DNA of 64,000 nucleotides from Parvibaculum sp045863935 (GCF_045863935.1 NZ_BTVP01000013.1:21589-85588), one strand, 5' to 3'. Positions 37,194 through 46,214 are shown, counted from the stretch's first letter. Translations and numbers: made by a program. Notes: generated by a model from the sequence alone, not told the origin.

Positions 37194-37580
37194 TCAGGGC
37201 GCGAAGCTCGAGCGGGCCTTCACACCCCAATGGCCGTTTTCCAGCGTGACCACATAGATCGAGTCGAAATGACCGATCACGCTGCCGTCCGCGCGGTAGC
37301 GTGCGAAGCGCGTGTCGAAATGCACCTTGCCGGGGCCGGCATGGATCACCTCCCGCCGCTCCCAATCGGAATGATCCCATTCCGCAAGCGCCCCGCGCTC
37401 GAAAGTGTCCTTCGGATGCCAGCCGGGCTTGTCGATGATGGCGAGCGTGCCCGACGCGAGCCGGATGCTCGGAAAGTTGAATGTTGCCTCCCATGCTTCA
37501 AGGTCGCGCGCATTGAACGCGGTCATGAAGTCGTCCAGGCAGTTCCTTGCCCCGGCAATTGCATCGGTGTGGTCCGTCAT
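37194..37580 (-). CDS. SnoaL/NTF2-like domain protein of unknown substrate
   Basis: This 128-residue protein has the cone-shaped NTF2-like outline: an N-terminal helix (CLDDFMTAFNARDLEAWEAT) followed by strands ending ENGHWGVKARSSFA. No signal peptide. Such proteins are small enzymes (isomerases, dehydratases) or binding proteins, and the active residues vary too much for a function to be given. It converges on glmM, and its start lies only 65 bases from the thiD start on the other strand, so the two promoters face each other. Confidence 0.65.
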   Translation of the reverse strand: MTDHTDAIAGARNCLDDFMTAFNARDLEAWEATFNFPSIRLASGTLAIIDKPGWHPKDTFERGALAEWDHSDWERREVIHAGPGKVHFDTRFARYRADGSVIGHFDSIYVVTLENGHWGVKARSSFAP

Positions 37581-37645
37581 GGCCTGTATCCCCTCCCGTC
37601 AAGATGTGTTTTTCTATTCCTCCACGCTTACAAGAGAAACATCAA

Positions 37646-38461
37646 ATGCAGATCGGCAAACAGGGCCGCGTGCTTATTGTCGCAGGATCGGATTCGGGCG
37701 GCGGGGCGGGCATCCAGGCGGACATAAAAGCCGTCACCGTCATGGGCGGCTTTGCCACGACAGCCGTCACCGCGATCACCGTGCAGAACACGCTCGGCGT
37801 TCATGGCATCCATGAAGTCCCGGCCGATATCGTTGCGGCGCAAATGCGCGCCGTGCTTGACGATATCGGCACCGACGCGGTCAAGACCGGCATGTTGCAC
37901 AGCGCTGCGATTGTCGAAGCCGTGGCGGAGGAACTTTCCCGCCTCGACGAACTGCCGCCCCTCGTCGCCGATCCGGTGATGGTGGCAAAAGGCGGCGCAT
38001 CGCTTCTCGAGGACGCGGCCGTCGCCGCGCTTCGCGAGGTGCTGATCCCGCTTTCGGCCCTCGTCACGCCCAATGTCCCGGAGGCCGAAATTCTCTCGGG
38101 CCGCAAGATTGTCGATGTGGAGGGGCAAAAGGCTGCTGCCGATGCGCTGCTCGGTCTCGGCGCCGAGGCCGTTCTCGTCAAGGGCGGCCACCTTTCGGGC
38201 GATCTCATCTTCGACGTGCTGGCGACGCAGGAGACGATCCAGATTTTCTCCTCGCCGCGCATCGACACGCGCCACACCCATGGGACGGGCTGCACGCTTG
38301 CCTCCGCCATCGCCGCGCTTCTCGCGCAGGGCGTGGACCTCACCGCCGCCGTCGCCGCGTCGCGCGACTATGTGCATGAAGCCATTCGCACCGCGCCCGG
38401 TTTCGGCAAAGGCCACGGGCCGCTCAATTTTCTCGCCGTGCTCGATGACGACGACGAATAG
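37646..38461 (+). CDS. thiD: Hydroxymethylpyrimidine/phosphomethylpyrimidine kinase
   Basis: This 271-residue ribokinase-like enzyme phosphorylates HMP and HMP-P to HMP-PP, the substrate of ThiE. Motifs: VLIVAGSDSGGGAGIQADIK (residues 9-28), TAITVQNTLGV, AVKTGMLHSAAIVEAV, DPVMVAKGG (about 111), and the anion-hole region DTRHTHGTGCTLASAIAALL (about 209). The start at 37646 follows agagaaacatcaa. It lies far from thiE and thiC, and no TPP riboswitch is visible upstream. Confidence 0.93.
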   Translation: MQIGKQGRVLIVAGSDSGGGAGIQADIKAVTVMGGFATTAVTAITVQNTLGVHGIHEVPADIVAAQMRAVLDDIGTDAVKTGMLHSAAIVEAVAEELSRLDELPPLVADPVMVAKGGASLLEDAAVAALREVLIPLSALVTPNVPEAEILSGRKIVDVEGQKAAADALLGLGAEAVLVKGGHLSGDLIFDVLATQETIQIFSSPRIDTRHTHGTGCTLASAIAALLAQGVDLTAAVAASRDYVHEAIRTAPGFGKGHGPLNFLAVLDDDDE

Positions 38462-38464
38462 CGG

Positions 38465-38938
38465 TCAGATTTTCCGTTCCATCAGCGGCAACTTGCGTCC
38501 GGGTATCGAACCGGAAGGTGCTTCGCCGCATATGTTGAAGCCTTCGCTTTCGTAGAAGCCGGTGGCGTTCGGGTCGGCTTCCACTCTCACGTGGTGGACG
38601 CCGTGGCGGCGCGCATGGTCCAGCATGTCCTGCATCAGCCGGTGGCCGATGCCCGTGCCGATGTAGCGCGGTGCAACGAAGAACTCCTCCACATCGGCCG
38701 CGCCGTCATGGTAGCTCGCGGCGGAAAAGCCGGCGATCTCTCGGCCTGCCTGTGCCACCCGCATGCGGAAGCGCGCGATCTTTTCCGGTGTTACCCGGAG
38801 TTCCTCGCGACAGTTCTTCATGAACTCTTCGTCATAGCCCCAATGGGCTTTCGACGCCTGCGCGAGTTCGGATAGCACCTCGCACTCGTCGGGCAGGACG
38901 GGGCGTATGAGCAGCGGCTGATGTTTCCGTGCGGTCAT
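38465..38938 (-). CDS. GNAT-family N-acetyltransferase
   Basis: This 157-residue protein has the GNAT fold with the acetyl-CoA pyrophosphate loop PRYIGTGIGHRLMQDMLDHA (Q/R-x-x-G-x-G/A pattern, about residues 89-108) and the C-terminal FYESEGFNICGEAPSG. The substrate is unknown. It ends 3 bases from the thiD stop on the opposite strand. Confidence 0.8.
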   Translation of the reverse strand: MTARKHQPLLIRPVLPDECEVLSELAQASKAHWGYDEEFMKNCREELRVTPEKIARFRMRVAQAGREIAGFSAASYHDGAADVEEFFVAPRYIGTGIGHRLMQDMLDHARRHGVHHVRVEADPNATGFYESEGFNICGEAPSGSIPGRKLPLMERKI

Positions 38939-39019
38939 GGCGGCTCCTCCAAGGCGAGGAGCGTAGCAACAAGCTGCCGCGCCTTAAAGACGATTGAGTC
39001 GTAAAAAACTCAGGCGGGA

Positions 39020-40450
39020 TCACGCAGGCTCGACGATCCCGATATGGGATTCCGAAAGCAGTGAGGCGATGACGGCGAGCCCGCGCGCAAGTTCCTCGCG
39101 TGTTTGCGGCTGGCCGATCGCGAGGCGTACATGGCGCGCGGCGCGGTCTGTCCGTCCGACCATAAAATCCTCGCCCGCTGCGATGGCGACGCCGCGCGCG
39201 CGTGCCGCTTCCACGAAACCATGCGCGCGCCATGTGTCGGGCAATTCAAGCCACACATAAAGGGCAGCGGAATCCGCCGTCAGCCGATAGCTGCCGAGAG
39301 CGTCCGCCGTCATCTTGTGACGCGACGCCATTTCGGTGCGGATGCGCGCGCAAAGTGCCGCCGCATCGCCGGTTTCGATCAGGCGGCTGCCAAGTTCCGC
39401 CATGAGCGGCGGCACCGTCTGGCCGAAACCGTTCTGGATCGCGCGGGCCCGTTCCAGCAATCGTGGCGGAGGTTTCAGGAAGCCGATGCGCAATCCGCAG
39501 CCGACGGTTTTCGCGAGGCTCGTCGCATACCAGGTGCGCTCGGGTGCGAATTGCGCGATGGGAAGAGGACGCTCTCCGGCAAGCGCGCCATATATGTCGT
39601 CCTCGATGATCGACATGTCGTGCCTTGCCGCGAGTTCCGCGATCTGCCTGCGCCGTGTCTCGCTCATGGTGGCGCCTGTCGGGTTTTGCAGCGTCGGCAC
39701 GATGAAGAGTGCGGCGGGGTGCTGTTCGCGAATGGCGCGCTCGAGTGCGTCCGGCACCATGCCTTCCGCATCGATGTCGACAGGGGCGACGCGCCGGCCC
39801 ATGAGGCCCGCCTGTTGCACCATGGCGTGATAGGTCAGCTCTTCGGTAAGGATGAGGTCGCCGGGCTCGGTCGCCGCGAGAATGGATGTGAGGATCGCCT
39901 GTTGCGTGCCCGAGCAGACGAGAACGTCGCCGGGCTGCAGGACGAAGTCTCCGTAGGACAGCCATTGCGCCGCCGCGCGGCGATGCCGTTCCTCGCCGCC
40001 CGGTGCCAGATAGGTATTGAAGGGGGAGGGGACGCCCAGCGCTTGCCTTTCGGCGAGCAGGGCTGTCATGGCCGCTCCCACGATCTCCGTCTGTCCGGCG
40101 GGCGGGGCAAGCGCCGCCTTCATCGCGGCCACGGTTGCCTCCGGCATGGTGAGGAAGGCGGCAGAGCCGACGCCCGTTCCGCCATGCGCGTGCAGCCCTT
40201 GTCCGAGCACATATGTGCCCCGGCCGACTTCGCCCGCCACCTCGCCCCGGCTCGCCGCGAGCGCGTAGGCGCGCGAAACGGTGCCGACGGTTACGCCGAG
40301 TTCACAGGCAAGGTCGCGAAGCGGCGGCAGTCTCGTGCCGGGCGGCACCGCCCCGGACCGGATGGTATCGCGCAACCGGTCGGCGATGGCGCGGTAGCGC
40401 GGGCCTGGCCGGCCGGCAATGTCTTCGCGGTCGAAGATTGAAATTGTCAT
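39020..40450 (-). CDS. MocR-type regulator: GntR HTH fused to an aminotransferase domain
   Basis: This 476-residue protein begins with a GntR winged helix (about residues 14-80: YRAIADRLRDTIRSGAVPPG, LGVTVGTVSRAYALAASRGE). A PLP-dependent fold-type I domain follows, with PTLQNPTGATMS (about 260), the IIEDDIYGALAGERPLP loop and the lysine site TSLAKTVGCGLRIGFL (about 320). MocR proteins act as vitamin B6 or amino-compound sensing regulators of a neighbouring gene. Here the divergent phzF gene is the obvious target. The start at 40450 is chosen because the regulator family begins near the HTH. The frame is open to 40492. Confidence 0.87.
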   Translation of the reverse strand: MTISIFDREDIAGRPGPRYRAIADRLRDTIRSGAVPPGTRLPPLRDLACELGVTVGTVSRAYALAASRGEVAGEVGRGTYVLGQGLHAHGGTGVGSAAFLTMPEATVAAMKAALAPPAGQTEIVGAAMTALLAERQALGVPSPFNTYLAPGGEERHRRAAAQWLSYGDFVLQPGDVLVCSGTQQAILTSILAATEPGDLILTEELTYHAMVQQAGLMGRRVAPVDIDAEGMVPDALERAIREQHPAALFIVPTLQNPTGATMSETRRRQIAELAARHDMSIIEDDIYGALAGERPLPIAQFAPERTWYATSLAKTVGCGLRIGFLKPPPRLLERARAIQNGFGQTVPPLMAELGSRLIETGDAAALCARIRTEMASRHKMTADALGSYRLTADSAALYVWLELPDTWRAHGFVEAARARGVAIAAGEDFMVGRTDRAARHVRLAIGQPQTREELARGLAVIASLLSESHIGIVEPA

Positions 40451-40465
40451 GGTAACAATAAACTC

Positions 40466-40566
40466 ATTGAATCCATTTTTGGAGTCAATCATGTTCTAAG
40501 TACGATGACAATCACGGATTTTCCACAATCTCTGAACCAAATCTGATTACATTGTACTAATACAAT
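40466..40566. promoter_or_regulatory. Inverted repeats in the mocR-phzF intergenic region
   Basis: Two dyads are visible. ATTGAATCC-N6-GGAGTCAAT lies at 40466-40489 (one mismatch) and a perfect ATTGTA-CTAA-TACAAT lies at 40551-40566. In addition ACAAT half-sites occur at 40455, 40508 and 40562, spaced 53 and 54 bases, about five helical turns. MocR proteins often bind repeated half-sites between divergent genes, so these are candidate operators. Confidence 0.55.
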
Positions 40567-40592
40567 TTGACGACGAGAAGGGACGAAGGACG

Positions 40593-41384
40593 ATGAAAGC
40601 GGTTCTCTATCAGGTCGATGCCTTTGCCGATCTTGTCTTCGAGGGCAATCCGGCGGCCATTGTTCCGCTGTCCGCATGGCCGTCCGATGACGTCATGCAG
40701 GCGGTCGCGGCGGAGAACAATCTCGCCGAGACCGCTTTCTTCGCGCCGGAAGGAGAGGGCTACCGGCTGCGCTGGTTCACGCCGGCCGTTGAGGTCGATC
40801 TCTGCGGCCATGCAACGCTCGCTTCCGCGCACGTCCTTTTCGCGCATCTGGAATATGCGAAGCCTGAAATCCACTTCGAGACGCGAAGCGGCACGCTCGT
40901 CGTGACGCGTGAGGGCGACCGGCTCTCCATGAATTTCCCCGCCGCCAGGCCGAAGCCTTATCCCGCTCCCGAAGCGATCGCGGAGGCACTTGGCGGCAAG
41001 GCGCGCGTCTGGCTCAAGACGTCGAACCTCATGGCCGTTTTCGACACGGCGGAGGAGGTTGTCGACCTCACGCCCGACTTTCCCGCGCTCGGCCGTCTGC
41101 TCACGCCGCTCAATGCAGGGCTCATCGCCACGGCGCCGGGAAGCGGCGGTATCGATTTCGTGTCGCGTTTCTTCGCGCCCTCTCACGGCATCGACGAAGA
41201 CCCGGTCACGGGGTCGGCGCATTGCACCAGCGTGCCCTACTGGGCGAGGAAGCTCGGCAAGGCCGATCTCGTCGCGCGGCAGGTTTCGAAGCGCGGCGGC
41301 ACGCTCTGGTGCACCGATGCGGGCGAGCGCGTGATCCTGCGCGGGCGATGCGCCGACTACATGAAGGCCGAAATTTCGTTCTGA
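40593..41384 (+). CDS. PhzF-family isomerase/epimerase
   Basis: This 263-residue protein has the duplicated diaminopimelate-epimerase-like fold of PhzF. The conserved head YQVDAFADLVFEGNPAAIVP, the catalytic glutamate in AAENNLAETAFFAPEG (about residue 46), VDLCGHATLASAHVLF and the second-half EDPVTGSAHCTSVPYWA are all present. PhzF proper isomerises an anthranilate-like acid in phenazine synthesis, but most relatives have unknown substrates, and no phenazine genes are present. RBS gagaagggacgaaggacg. Confidence 0.87.
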   Translation: MKAVLYQVDAFADLVFEGNPAAIVPLSAWPSDDVMQAVAAENNLAETAFFAPEGEGYRLRWFTPAVEVDLCGHATLASAHVLFAHLEYAKPEIHFETRSGTLVVTREGDRLSMNFPAARPKPYPAPEAIAEALGGKARVWLKTSNLMAVFDTAEEVVDLTPDFPALGRLLTPLNAGLIATAPGSGGIDFVSRFFAPSHGIDEDPVTGSAHCTSVPYWARKLGKADLVARQVSKRGGTLWCTDAGERVILRGRCADYMKAEISF

Positions 41385-41464
41385 CCTCTTTCATGACGGT
41401 GCCGTAATGCACGACCAGGCCCTCGCACCCGGCGCGCGCGTCGTCATTGCCGCTGGCGCGGCGC

Positions 41465-42385
41465 TCATTCTTTGAACGTCGCTCGCCATTCGCTCACCGC
41501 AATCCCGGCAAGGATGAGGGAGAGTCCCGTCAGTATGCGGAAATTGAGTTCCTCGCCGAAAACGAAGAAGCCCGCGAGTGACGCAAAGACGGGCACGAGA
41601 TAGTTGGTGAGCGAAACGAAGGCCGGTCCCGCGCGATCGACGAGGCGGAAGAAAACGAGGGCGGCGAGTCCCGTCGAAAAAATGCCGAGCCCCGCCACAC
41701 CGAAAAGCGAGGCCGCACTTGCCGAGGCGAGCGCCGCGGGCGGTGTGACGGCGCCCGCGATCGCGGTGCCCGCCACCGCGCCGGCCACCATCACGCCGGA
41801 TGATTTCACCAGCAGCGGCATCTCCGGGGCAAGCCGCGCCATCACGTTGTTGCAGGCGAAGAAGAAGGCGCCGGCCAGCACGGCGAGTTGCCCGAGCAGC
41901 CTGTCGCCGCCCGATGCCATATCGGCAAGCGCAGACGGTCCGAGCACGATCACGAGGCCCGCGAAGCCGGTTGCAAATCCCGTCAGGCGCAGGCGCGTGA
42001 TGCGTTCCTCGGCCAGCAGGAAATGGGCGATGACCAGCGTTGCAAGCGGCGTGAAGCCGATCAGGATGCCTGCGAGCGCGGAGGGCACGTGCTGCTGGCC
42101 CCAGCTGATGACGAAGAAGGGCGCAATGTTGCCGACAAGGGCGAGGCCCACGAGCCAGCGCCAATGGCCGCCTTCACGGGGCAGCATCTTGCCGGCGCCG
42201 AGGGCGAGCGGCAGCAACAGCGCCGCGCCCATGATCAGCCGTCCGGCCATGGTCCATTCGGGGGCCACGCTTTCGACGGCGATCCTCGCAAAGGCGAAAG
42301 CCGACCCCCACAGCGCGACCAGCAGGCCGAGCATCAGCCAGTTCGTGCTTCTGTGCGGCAAGGGCGATTCCCCGGTTCGGCGCAA
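41465..42385 (-). CDS. EamA/DMT-family permease
   Basis: This 306-residue protein has ten predicted membrane helices in two EamA halves (ALWGSAFAFARIAVESVAPE in the first, FSTGLAALVFFRLVDRAGPA in the second). The family exports amino acids, nucleotides or drugs. The substrate cannot be assigned. It is divergent from serC. Confidence 0.87.
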   Translation of the reverse strand: MRRTGESPLPHRSTNWLMLGLLVALWGSAFAFARIAVESVAPEWTMAGRLIMGAALLLPLALGAGKMLPREGGHWRWLVGLALVGNIAPFFVISWGQQHVPSALAGILIGFTPLATLVIAHFLLAEERITRLRLTGFATGFAGLVIVLGPSALADMASGGDRLLGQLAVLAGAFFFACNNVMARLAPEMPLLVKSSGVMVAGAVAGTAIAGAVTPPAALASASAASLFGVAGLGIFSTGLAALVFFRLVDRAGPAFVSLTNYLVPVFASLAGFFVFGEELNFRILTGLSLILAGIAVSEWRATFKE

Positions 42386-42493
42386 ACGCGCCCGCTTTTC
42401 GATACAGGCGTCTTACCATACTCAATGCCGCAGGGTTTCGCGGGTTCCCGGGGCTGCGCCGTTCCGTCGCCCCCAATGTCGCCCAGCCGTCAT

Positions 42494-42522
42494 TTGACTT
42501 GGCATCGGCGGAAGCCTATATG
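42494..42522 (+). promoter_or_regulatory. Sigma70-type promoter of serC
   Basis: TTGACT (42494-42499) and TATATG (42517-42522) are separated by exactly 17 bases and lie about 60 bases before the serC start. This is the clearest housekeeping promoter in the window. It would start transcription near 42529. Confidence 0.75.
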
Positions 42523-42530
42523 CGGCGGCG

Positions 42531-42579
42531 GGACACCCCTCCCCACCGAGGGGCAGCTATCTGAAAGGGTAGGTTGCAA
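42531..42579 (+). promoter_or_regulatory. Short structured leader of serC, possible serC RNA motif
   Basis: The predicted 50-base leader contains a hairpin (cccct at 42536-42540 with aggggg-type partner agggg at 42549-42553) just before the RBS (gaaagggtagg). A small structured RNA upstream of serC has been described in alphaproteobacteria (the serC motif), and this element is in the right place. I cannot confirm the consensus without a covariance model. Confidence 0.4.
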
Positions 42580-43755
42580 ATGACCGCCACTGAGCGTCCG
42601 GCTGTGCGTCCGGCCAATCCGCACTTCTCTTCCGGCCCCTGCGCCAAACGGCCGGGCTGGACCGCCAAAAACCTCGAAAACGCCCTTGTCGGCCGCAGCC
42701 ATCGCTCGAAGCCGGGCAAGGTGCGCCTCGTCGACTCCATCGAAAAAACCCGCAGCGTGCTCGGCATTCCCGCCGGCTACCGCATCGGCATCGTGCCCGC
42801 CTCCGACACCGGCGCCGTCGAAATGGCGCTCTGGTCGATGCTCGGCGCGCGCGGCGTCGACATGCTCGCCTGGGAAAGCTTCGGCGAAGGCTGGATCACG
42901 GATGTCGTGAAGCAGCTCAAGCTCAAGGACACACGCGTCCTCAAGGCTCCCTACGGCGAACTCCCGAATCTCGCCGAGGTCAATTTCGACAACGATGTCG
43001 TCTTCACCTGGAACGGCACCACGTCGGGCGTTCGCGTGCCGAATGGCGACTGGATCCCCGAGGACCGCGCCGGCCTCACCATCTGCGATGCGACGTCTGC
43101 CGCCTTTGCGCAGGACCTCGCATGGAGCAAGCTCGACGTCGTCACCTTCTCCTGGCAGAAGGCGCTTGGCGGCGAGGCTGCGCATGGCATGCTGATCCTT
43201 TCCCCGCGCGCCGTCGAACGGCTCGAGAGCTACACGCCGGCCTGGCCGCTGCCGAAGATCTTCCGCATGACGAAGGGCGGCAAGCTCATCGAAGGCATCT
43301 TCAAGGGCGAGACGATCAACACACCGTCCATGATCTGCGTCGAGGATTATCTCGATGCGCTCAACTGGGCGGAATCGATCGGCGGTCTTCGTTCGCTCAT
43401 CGGCCGCGCCGATGCCAACACCGCCGTCATCGCCGAATGGGTCGAGCGTACGCCCTGGGCCGAATTCCTCGCAAAAGAGATCGACACGCGGTCCAACACC
43501 TCTGTCTGTCTGAGGATCGTCGATCCGCGCGTCACCGCCTTGTCGGAGGACGACCAGGTCGCCTTCGCCAAGAAGATCGCCGATCTTCTCGACAAGGAAG
43601 GTGTGGCGAACGACATCGCGGGCTATCGCGACGCCCCCGCGGGCCTTCGCATCTGGGCGGGCGCGACGGTCGAGACGACCGACATGCGCGCGCTGATGCC
43701 TTGGCTCGACTGGGCCTTCGCGGAAGCGATCTCCTCGCTCAAGGCAGCGGCGTAA
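42580..43755 (+). CDS. serC: Phosphoserine aminotransferase
   Basis: This 391-residue PLP enzyme converts 3-phosphohydroxypyruvate to phosphoserine. It is of the alphaproteobacterial type: head RPANPHFSSGPCAKRPGW, VPASDTGAVEMALWSMLGAR, DATSAAFAQDL, and the lysine site TFSWQKALGGEAAHGMLILS (Lys about residue 195). The ATG at 42580 follows aagggtagg. It lies 80 bases upstream of serA, giving the first two steps of serine synthesis (in reverse order) in one unit. Confidence 0.94.
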   Translation: MTATERPAVRPANPHFSSGPCAKRPGWTAKNLENALVGRSHRSKPGKVRLVDSIEKTRSVLGIPAGYRIGIVPASDTGAVEMALWSMLGARGVDMLAWESFGEGWITDVVKQLKLKDTRVLKAPYGELPNLAEVNFDNDVVFTWNGTTSGVRVPNGDWIPEDRAGLTICDATSAAFAQDLAWSKLDVVTFSWQKALGGEAAHGMLILSPRAVERLESYTPAWPLPKIFRMTKGGKLIEGIFKGETINTPSMICVEDYLDALNWAESIGGLRSLIGRADANTAVIAEWVERTPWAEFLAKEIDTRSNTSVCLRIVDPRVTALSEDDQVAFAKKIADLLDKEGVANDIAGYRDAPAGLRIWAGATVETTDMRALMPWLDWAFAEAISSLKAAA

Positions 43756-43835
43756 GAATTTCCATTCGTATTCGGTCCCGATCCGGTGGGCATCGCGTCC
43801 CGCCGGACAGGTACCTATCCAACCAGGAGGCGTGA

Positions 43836-45413
43836 ATGCCCAAGGTTCTGATTTCCGACAGTCTCTCCCCCGCCGCCGTGCAGATCTTCAAGGATCGCGG
43901 CGTCGAGGTGGACGTGAAAACCGGTCTCGATCGGGACGAGCTCATCAAGATCATTGGCGAGTATGACGGTCTGGCCATCCGCTCGGCGACGAAGGTCACG
44001 CCGCAGGTGCTCGCGGCGGCGAAGAAACTCAAAGTCGTCGGCCGCGCCGGCATCGGCGTCGACAATGTCGATCTCCCGGCCGCGACTGCCGCCGGCGTCA
44101 TCGTCATGAATACGCCCTTCGGCAACTCCATCACCACCGCCGAACACGCCATCGCCATGATGCTGTCGCTGGCGCGCGACATTCCGCAGGCGAATGCTTC
44201 CACCCATGCGGGCAAGTGGGAGAAGTCGAAATTCATGGGCGTCGAAGTGACCGGCAAGGTGCTTGGCGTCATCGGCTGCGGCAATATCGGTTCCATCGTC
44301 GCCGATCGCGGCCTTGGCCTGCGCATGAAGGTCGTCGCCTTCGATCCGTTCCTCACGCCCGAGCGCGCGCAGGACCTTGGCGTCGAGAAAGTCGAGCTCG
44401 ACGAACTCCTGAAGCGTGCCGACTTCATTACGCTGCACACGCCGCTCACCGACAAGACGCGCAACATCCTGAATGCGGAAAGCATCGCCAGGTGCAAGAA
44501 GGGTGTCCGCATCGTCAATTGCGCGCGCGGCGGCCTCATCGTGGAAGCCGACCTCAAGGCAGCGATCGAAGCCGGTCATGTCGCCGGTGCGGCGCTCGAC
44601 GTCTTCGAGGAGGAGCCCGCCAAGGCAAACCCGCTCTTCGGCATGGAGCAGGTCATCTGCACGCCGCATCTGGGCGCCTCCACCAACGAAGCGCAGGAGA
44701 ACGTGGCTCTCCAGGTTGCCGAGCAGATGGCGGATTATCTCCTCACTGGCGCGATCACCAATTCGATCAACGTGCCATCCGTTTCCGCGGAAGAAGCGCC
44801 GAAGCTCACGCCGTTCCTCACGCTTGCCCAGCAGCTCGGCTCCTTCGCGGGCCAGCTCACGGAGACGGGCATTTCCGCCGTCACCATCGAATATGCGGGC
44901 GATGTCGCGGAGATGAACACCCGCGTGCTCACCAATGCCGCGCTCACCGGCCTTCTCAAGCCGCAGCTTGAGGACGTGAACATGGTCTCCGCGCCGGTGA
45001 TCGCGAAGGAACGCGACATCAAGGTGTCCGAGGTGAAGACCGAGCAGGAAGGTGCCTACGAAACCTATATCCGTCTCACGGTGAAGACGGAGCGGCAGGA
45101 ACGGTCCGTTGCAGGCACGGTCTTCTCCGGCGGCCTTCCGCGCATCATCCAGATCAAGAGAGTCAACATGGAAGCGACGCTCGGCCGCCACATGCTTTAT
45201 GTGACGAACCAGGACAAGCCGGGCTTCATCGGCGCGCTCGGCTCGACGCTCGGCAAGGCGGGCATCAACATCGCCAACTTCAACCTCGGCCGCGAGGCGG
45301 CGGGCGGCGATGCGATCTGCCTCATCGAGGTCGATGGCGATGTCACGGCGGAAACGCTTGCCGAAATCCAGGCCCTGCCGCATGTCGTGCAGGTGAAGTC
45401 GCTCAGCTTCTGA
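43836..45413 (+). CDS. serA: D-3-phosphoglycerate dehydrogenase
   Basis: This 525-residue enzyme opens serine synthesis by oxidising 3-phosphoglycerate. The NAD site VLGVIGCGNIGSIVADRGLG (about residues 143-162), the catalytic arginine and acid regions (VNCARGGLIVEADL and DVFEEEP) and the His of PHLGASTNEAQEN are seen. An intervening domain and a C-terminal ACT domain (LYVTNQDKPGFIGALGSTLG) make it the long form, usually feedback-controlled by serine. The RBS aaccaggaggcgtga is very strong. Confidence 0.96.
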   Translation: MPKVLISDSLSPAAVQIFKDRGVEVDVKTGLDRDELIKIIGEYDGLAIRSATKVTPQVLAAAKKLKVVGRAGIGVDNVDLPAATAAGVIVMNTPFGNSITTAEHAIAMMLSLARDIPQANASTHAGKWEKSKFMGVEVTGKVLGVIGCGNIGSIVADRGLGLRMKVVAFDPFLTPERAQDLGVEKVELDELLKRADFITLHTPLTDKTRNILNAESIARCKKGVRIVNCARGGLIVEADLKAAIEAGHVAGAALDVFEEEPAKANPLFGMEQVICTPHLGASTNEAQENVALQVAEQMADYLLTGAITNSINVPSVSAEEAPKLTPFLTLAQQLGSFAGQLTETGISAVTIEYAGDVAEMNTRVLTNAALTGLLKPQLEDVNMVSAPVIAKERDIKVSEVKTEQEGAYETYIRLTVKTERQERSVAGTVFSGGLPRIIQIKRVNMEATLGRHMLYVTNQDKPGFIGALGSTLGKAGINIANFNLGREAAGGDAICLIEVDGDVTAETLAEIQALPHVVQVKSLSF

Positions 45414-45438
45414 TCTCCCGCACGGGCCGAACCGGCAA

Positions 45439-45475
45439 AGGCGGCGCTCTCCGGGGCGCCGCCTATTTCTTTTTC
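45439..45475 (+). terminator. Intrinsic terminator of serA, overlapping the end of the convergent gene
   Basis: A 9-bp GC stem (aggcggcgc / gcgccgcct) with an 8-base loop lies 26 bases after serA and is followed by atttcttttt. It runs into the last codons of the minus-strand gene at 45463. Confidence 0.8.
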
Positions 45476-46047
45476 GCGGCCTCCTCCAGCTCCTCGATTC
45501 TCCGCCGGTAGGCGTCGGCGTCGCCGAAGGCGACGAAGTCGAGATAATGTTCATGCGCGCCGATGGCCTTTTTTGCGTGCTTGATCGGGCACCAATAGGC
45601 TTCCGTGCGGCCCGCGATTTCGCGCACATAGGCAATGAGGCCGTTCGCATAGGAACAATAGGCGCAGTTCAGCTTTTCGAGCGCGTTGAGATAGGCAAGG
45701 TGGCCGCGGTCGAAGAGAAGATAGTCGCTCCGCTTCACCTTCTCGATGCCATAGGCCGGAAAGCAGACCGACTGATAGATCGACACACAGATGTCGAGAA
45801 ACACCAGGGGCACAATCAGCGAATAGATGACGGGCGCCGTCAGAACCACCAGCGGCTTGGCGTTGAGGACGTAGCGTCCGAGCCGCGTCTGCAGTTCGCG
45901 GTGACGGCGCAGAACTTCCTCCTCGAAGACGGCGCGCCCATGTTCCAGCCCATAGCGCAGGGCTGCTGCCTGCCGGGCCACTTCCGCCTCCAGCTCCAGT
46001 TGCAGCACCTGAATGCGGGCGCTCAGCTCCCTTATCGTGTCGTTCAT
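45463..46047 (-). CDS. Conserved protein of unknown function with membrane segment and Cys/His motif
   Basis: I do not recognise a characterised family for this 194-residue protein. It has an N-terminal coiled coil (about residues 1-55), one or two membrane-embedded stretches (about 65-95), then a soluble region with Cys128-AY-Cys131 and Cys153-PIK-His157 (LNCAYCSYANGLIAYVREIA, EAYWCPIKHA). The Cys/Cys...Cys/His pattern could bind a metal or form a redox pair. A lysine-rich tail ends the protein. The conserved-looking aromatic blocks suggest a real, widespread family. It is divergent from the PAS gene. Confidence 0.7.
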   Translation of the reverse strand: MNDTIRELSARIQVLQLELEAEVARQAAALRYGLEHGRAVFEEEVLRRHRELQTRLGRYVLNAKPLVVLTAPVIYSLIVPLVFLDICVSIYQSVCFPAYGIEKVKRSDYLLFDRGHLAYLNALEKLNCAYCSYANGLIAYVREIAGRTEAYWCPIKHAKKAIGAHEHYLDFVAFGDADAYRRRIEELEEAAKKK

Positions 46048-46214
46048 TCATCGCCCCTCGTTGTCCCGGCGGTCCGCTGAGTGCGGGTGCTCCTGCATGA
46101 TCTGCCCAATCGGGCCGGCATGCCAGCATGCCGGGTGGACGAGCCGGTAACTCTTCCTTAACCGTCATATTGAGAGACTGACCTCGGGTTTGTTGAGTAT
46201 TGCCGGGGGGCAAA

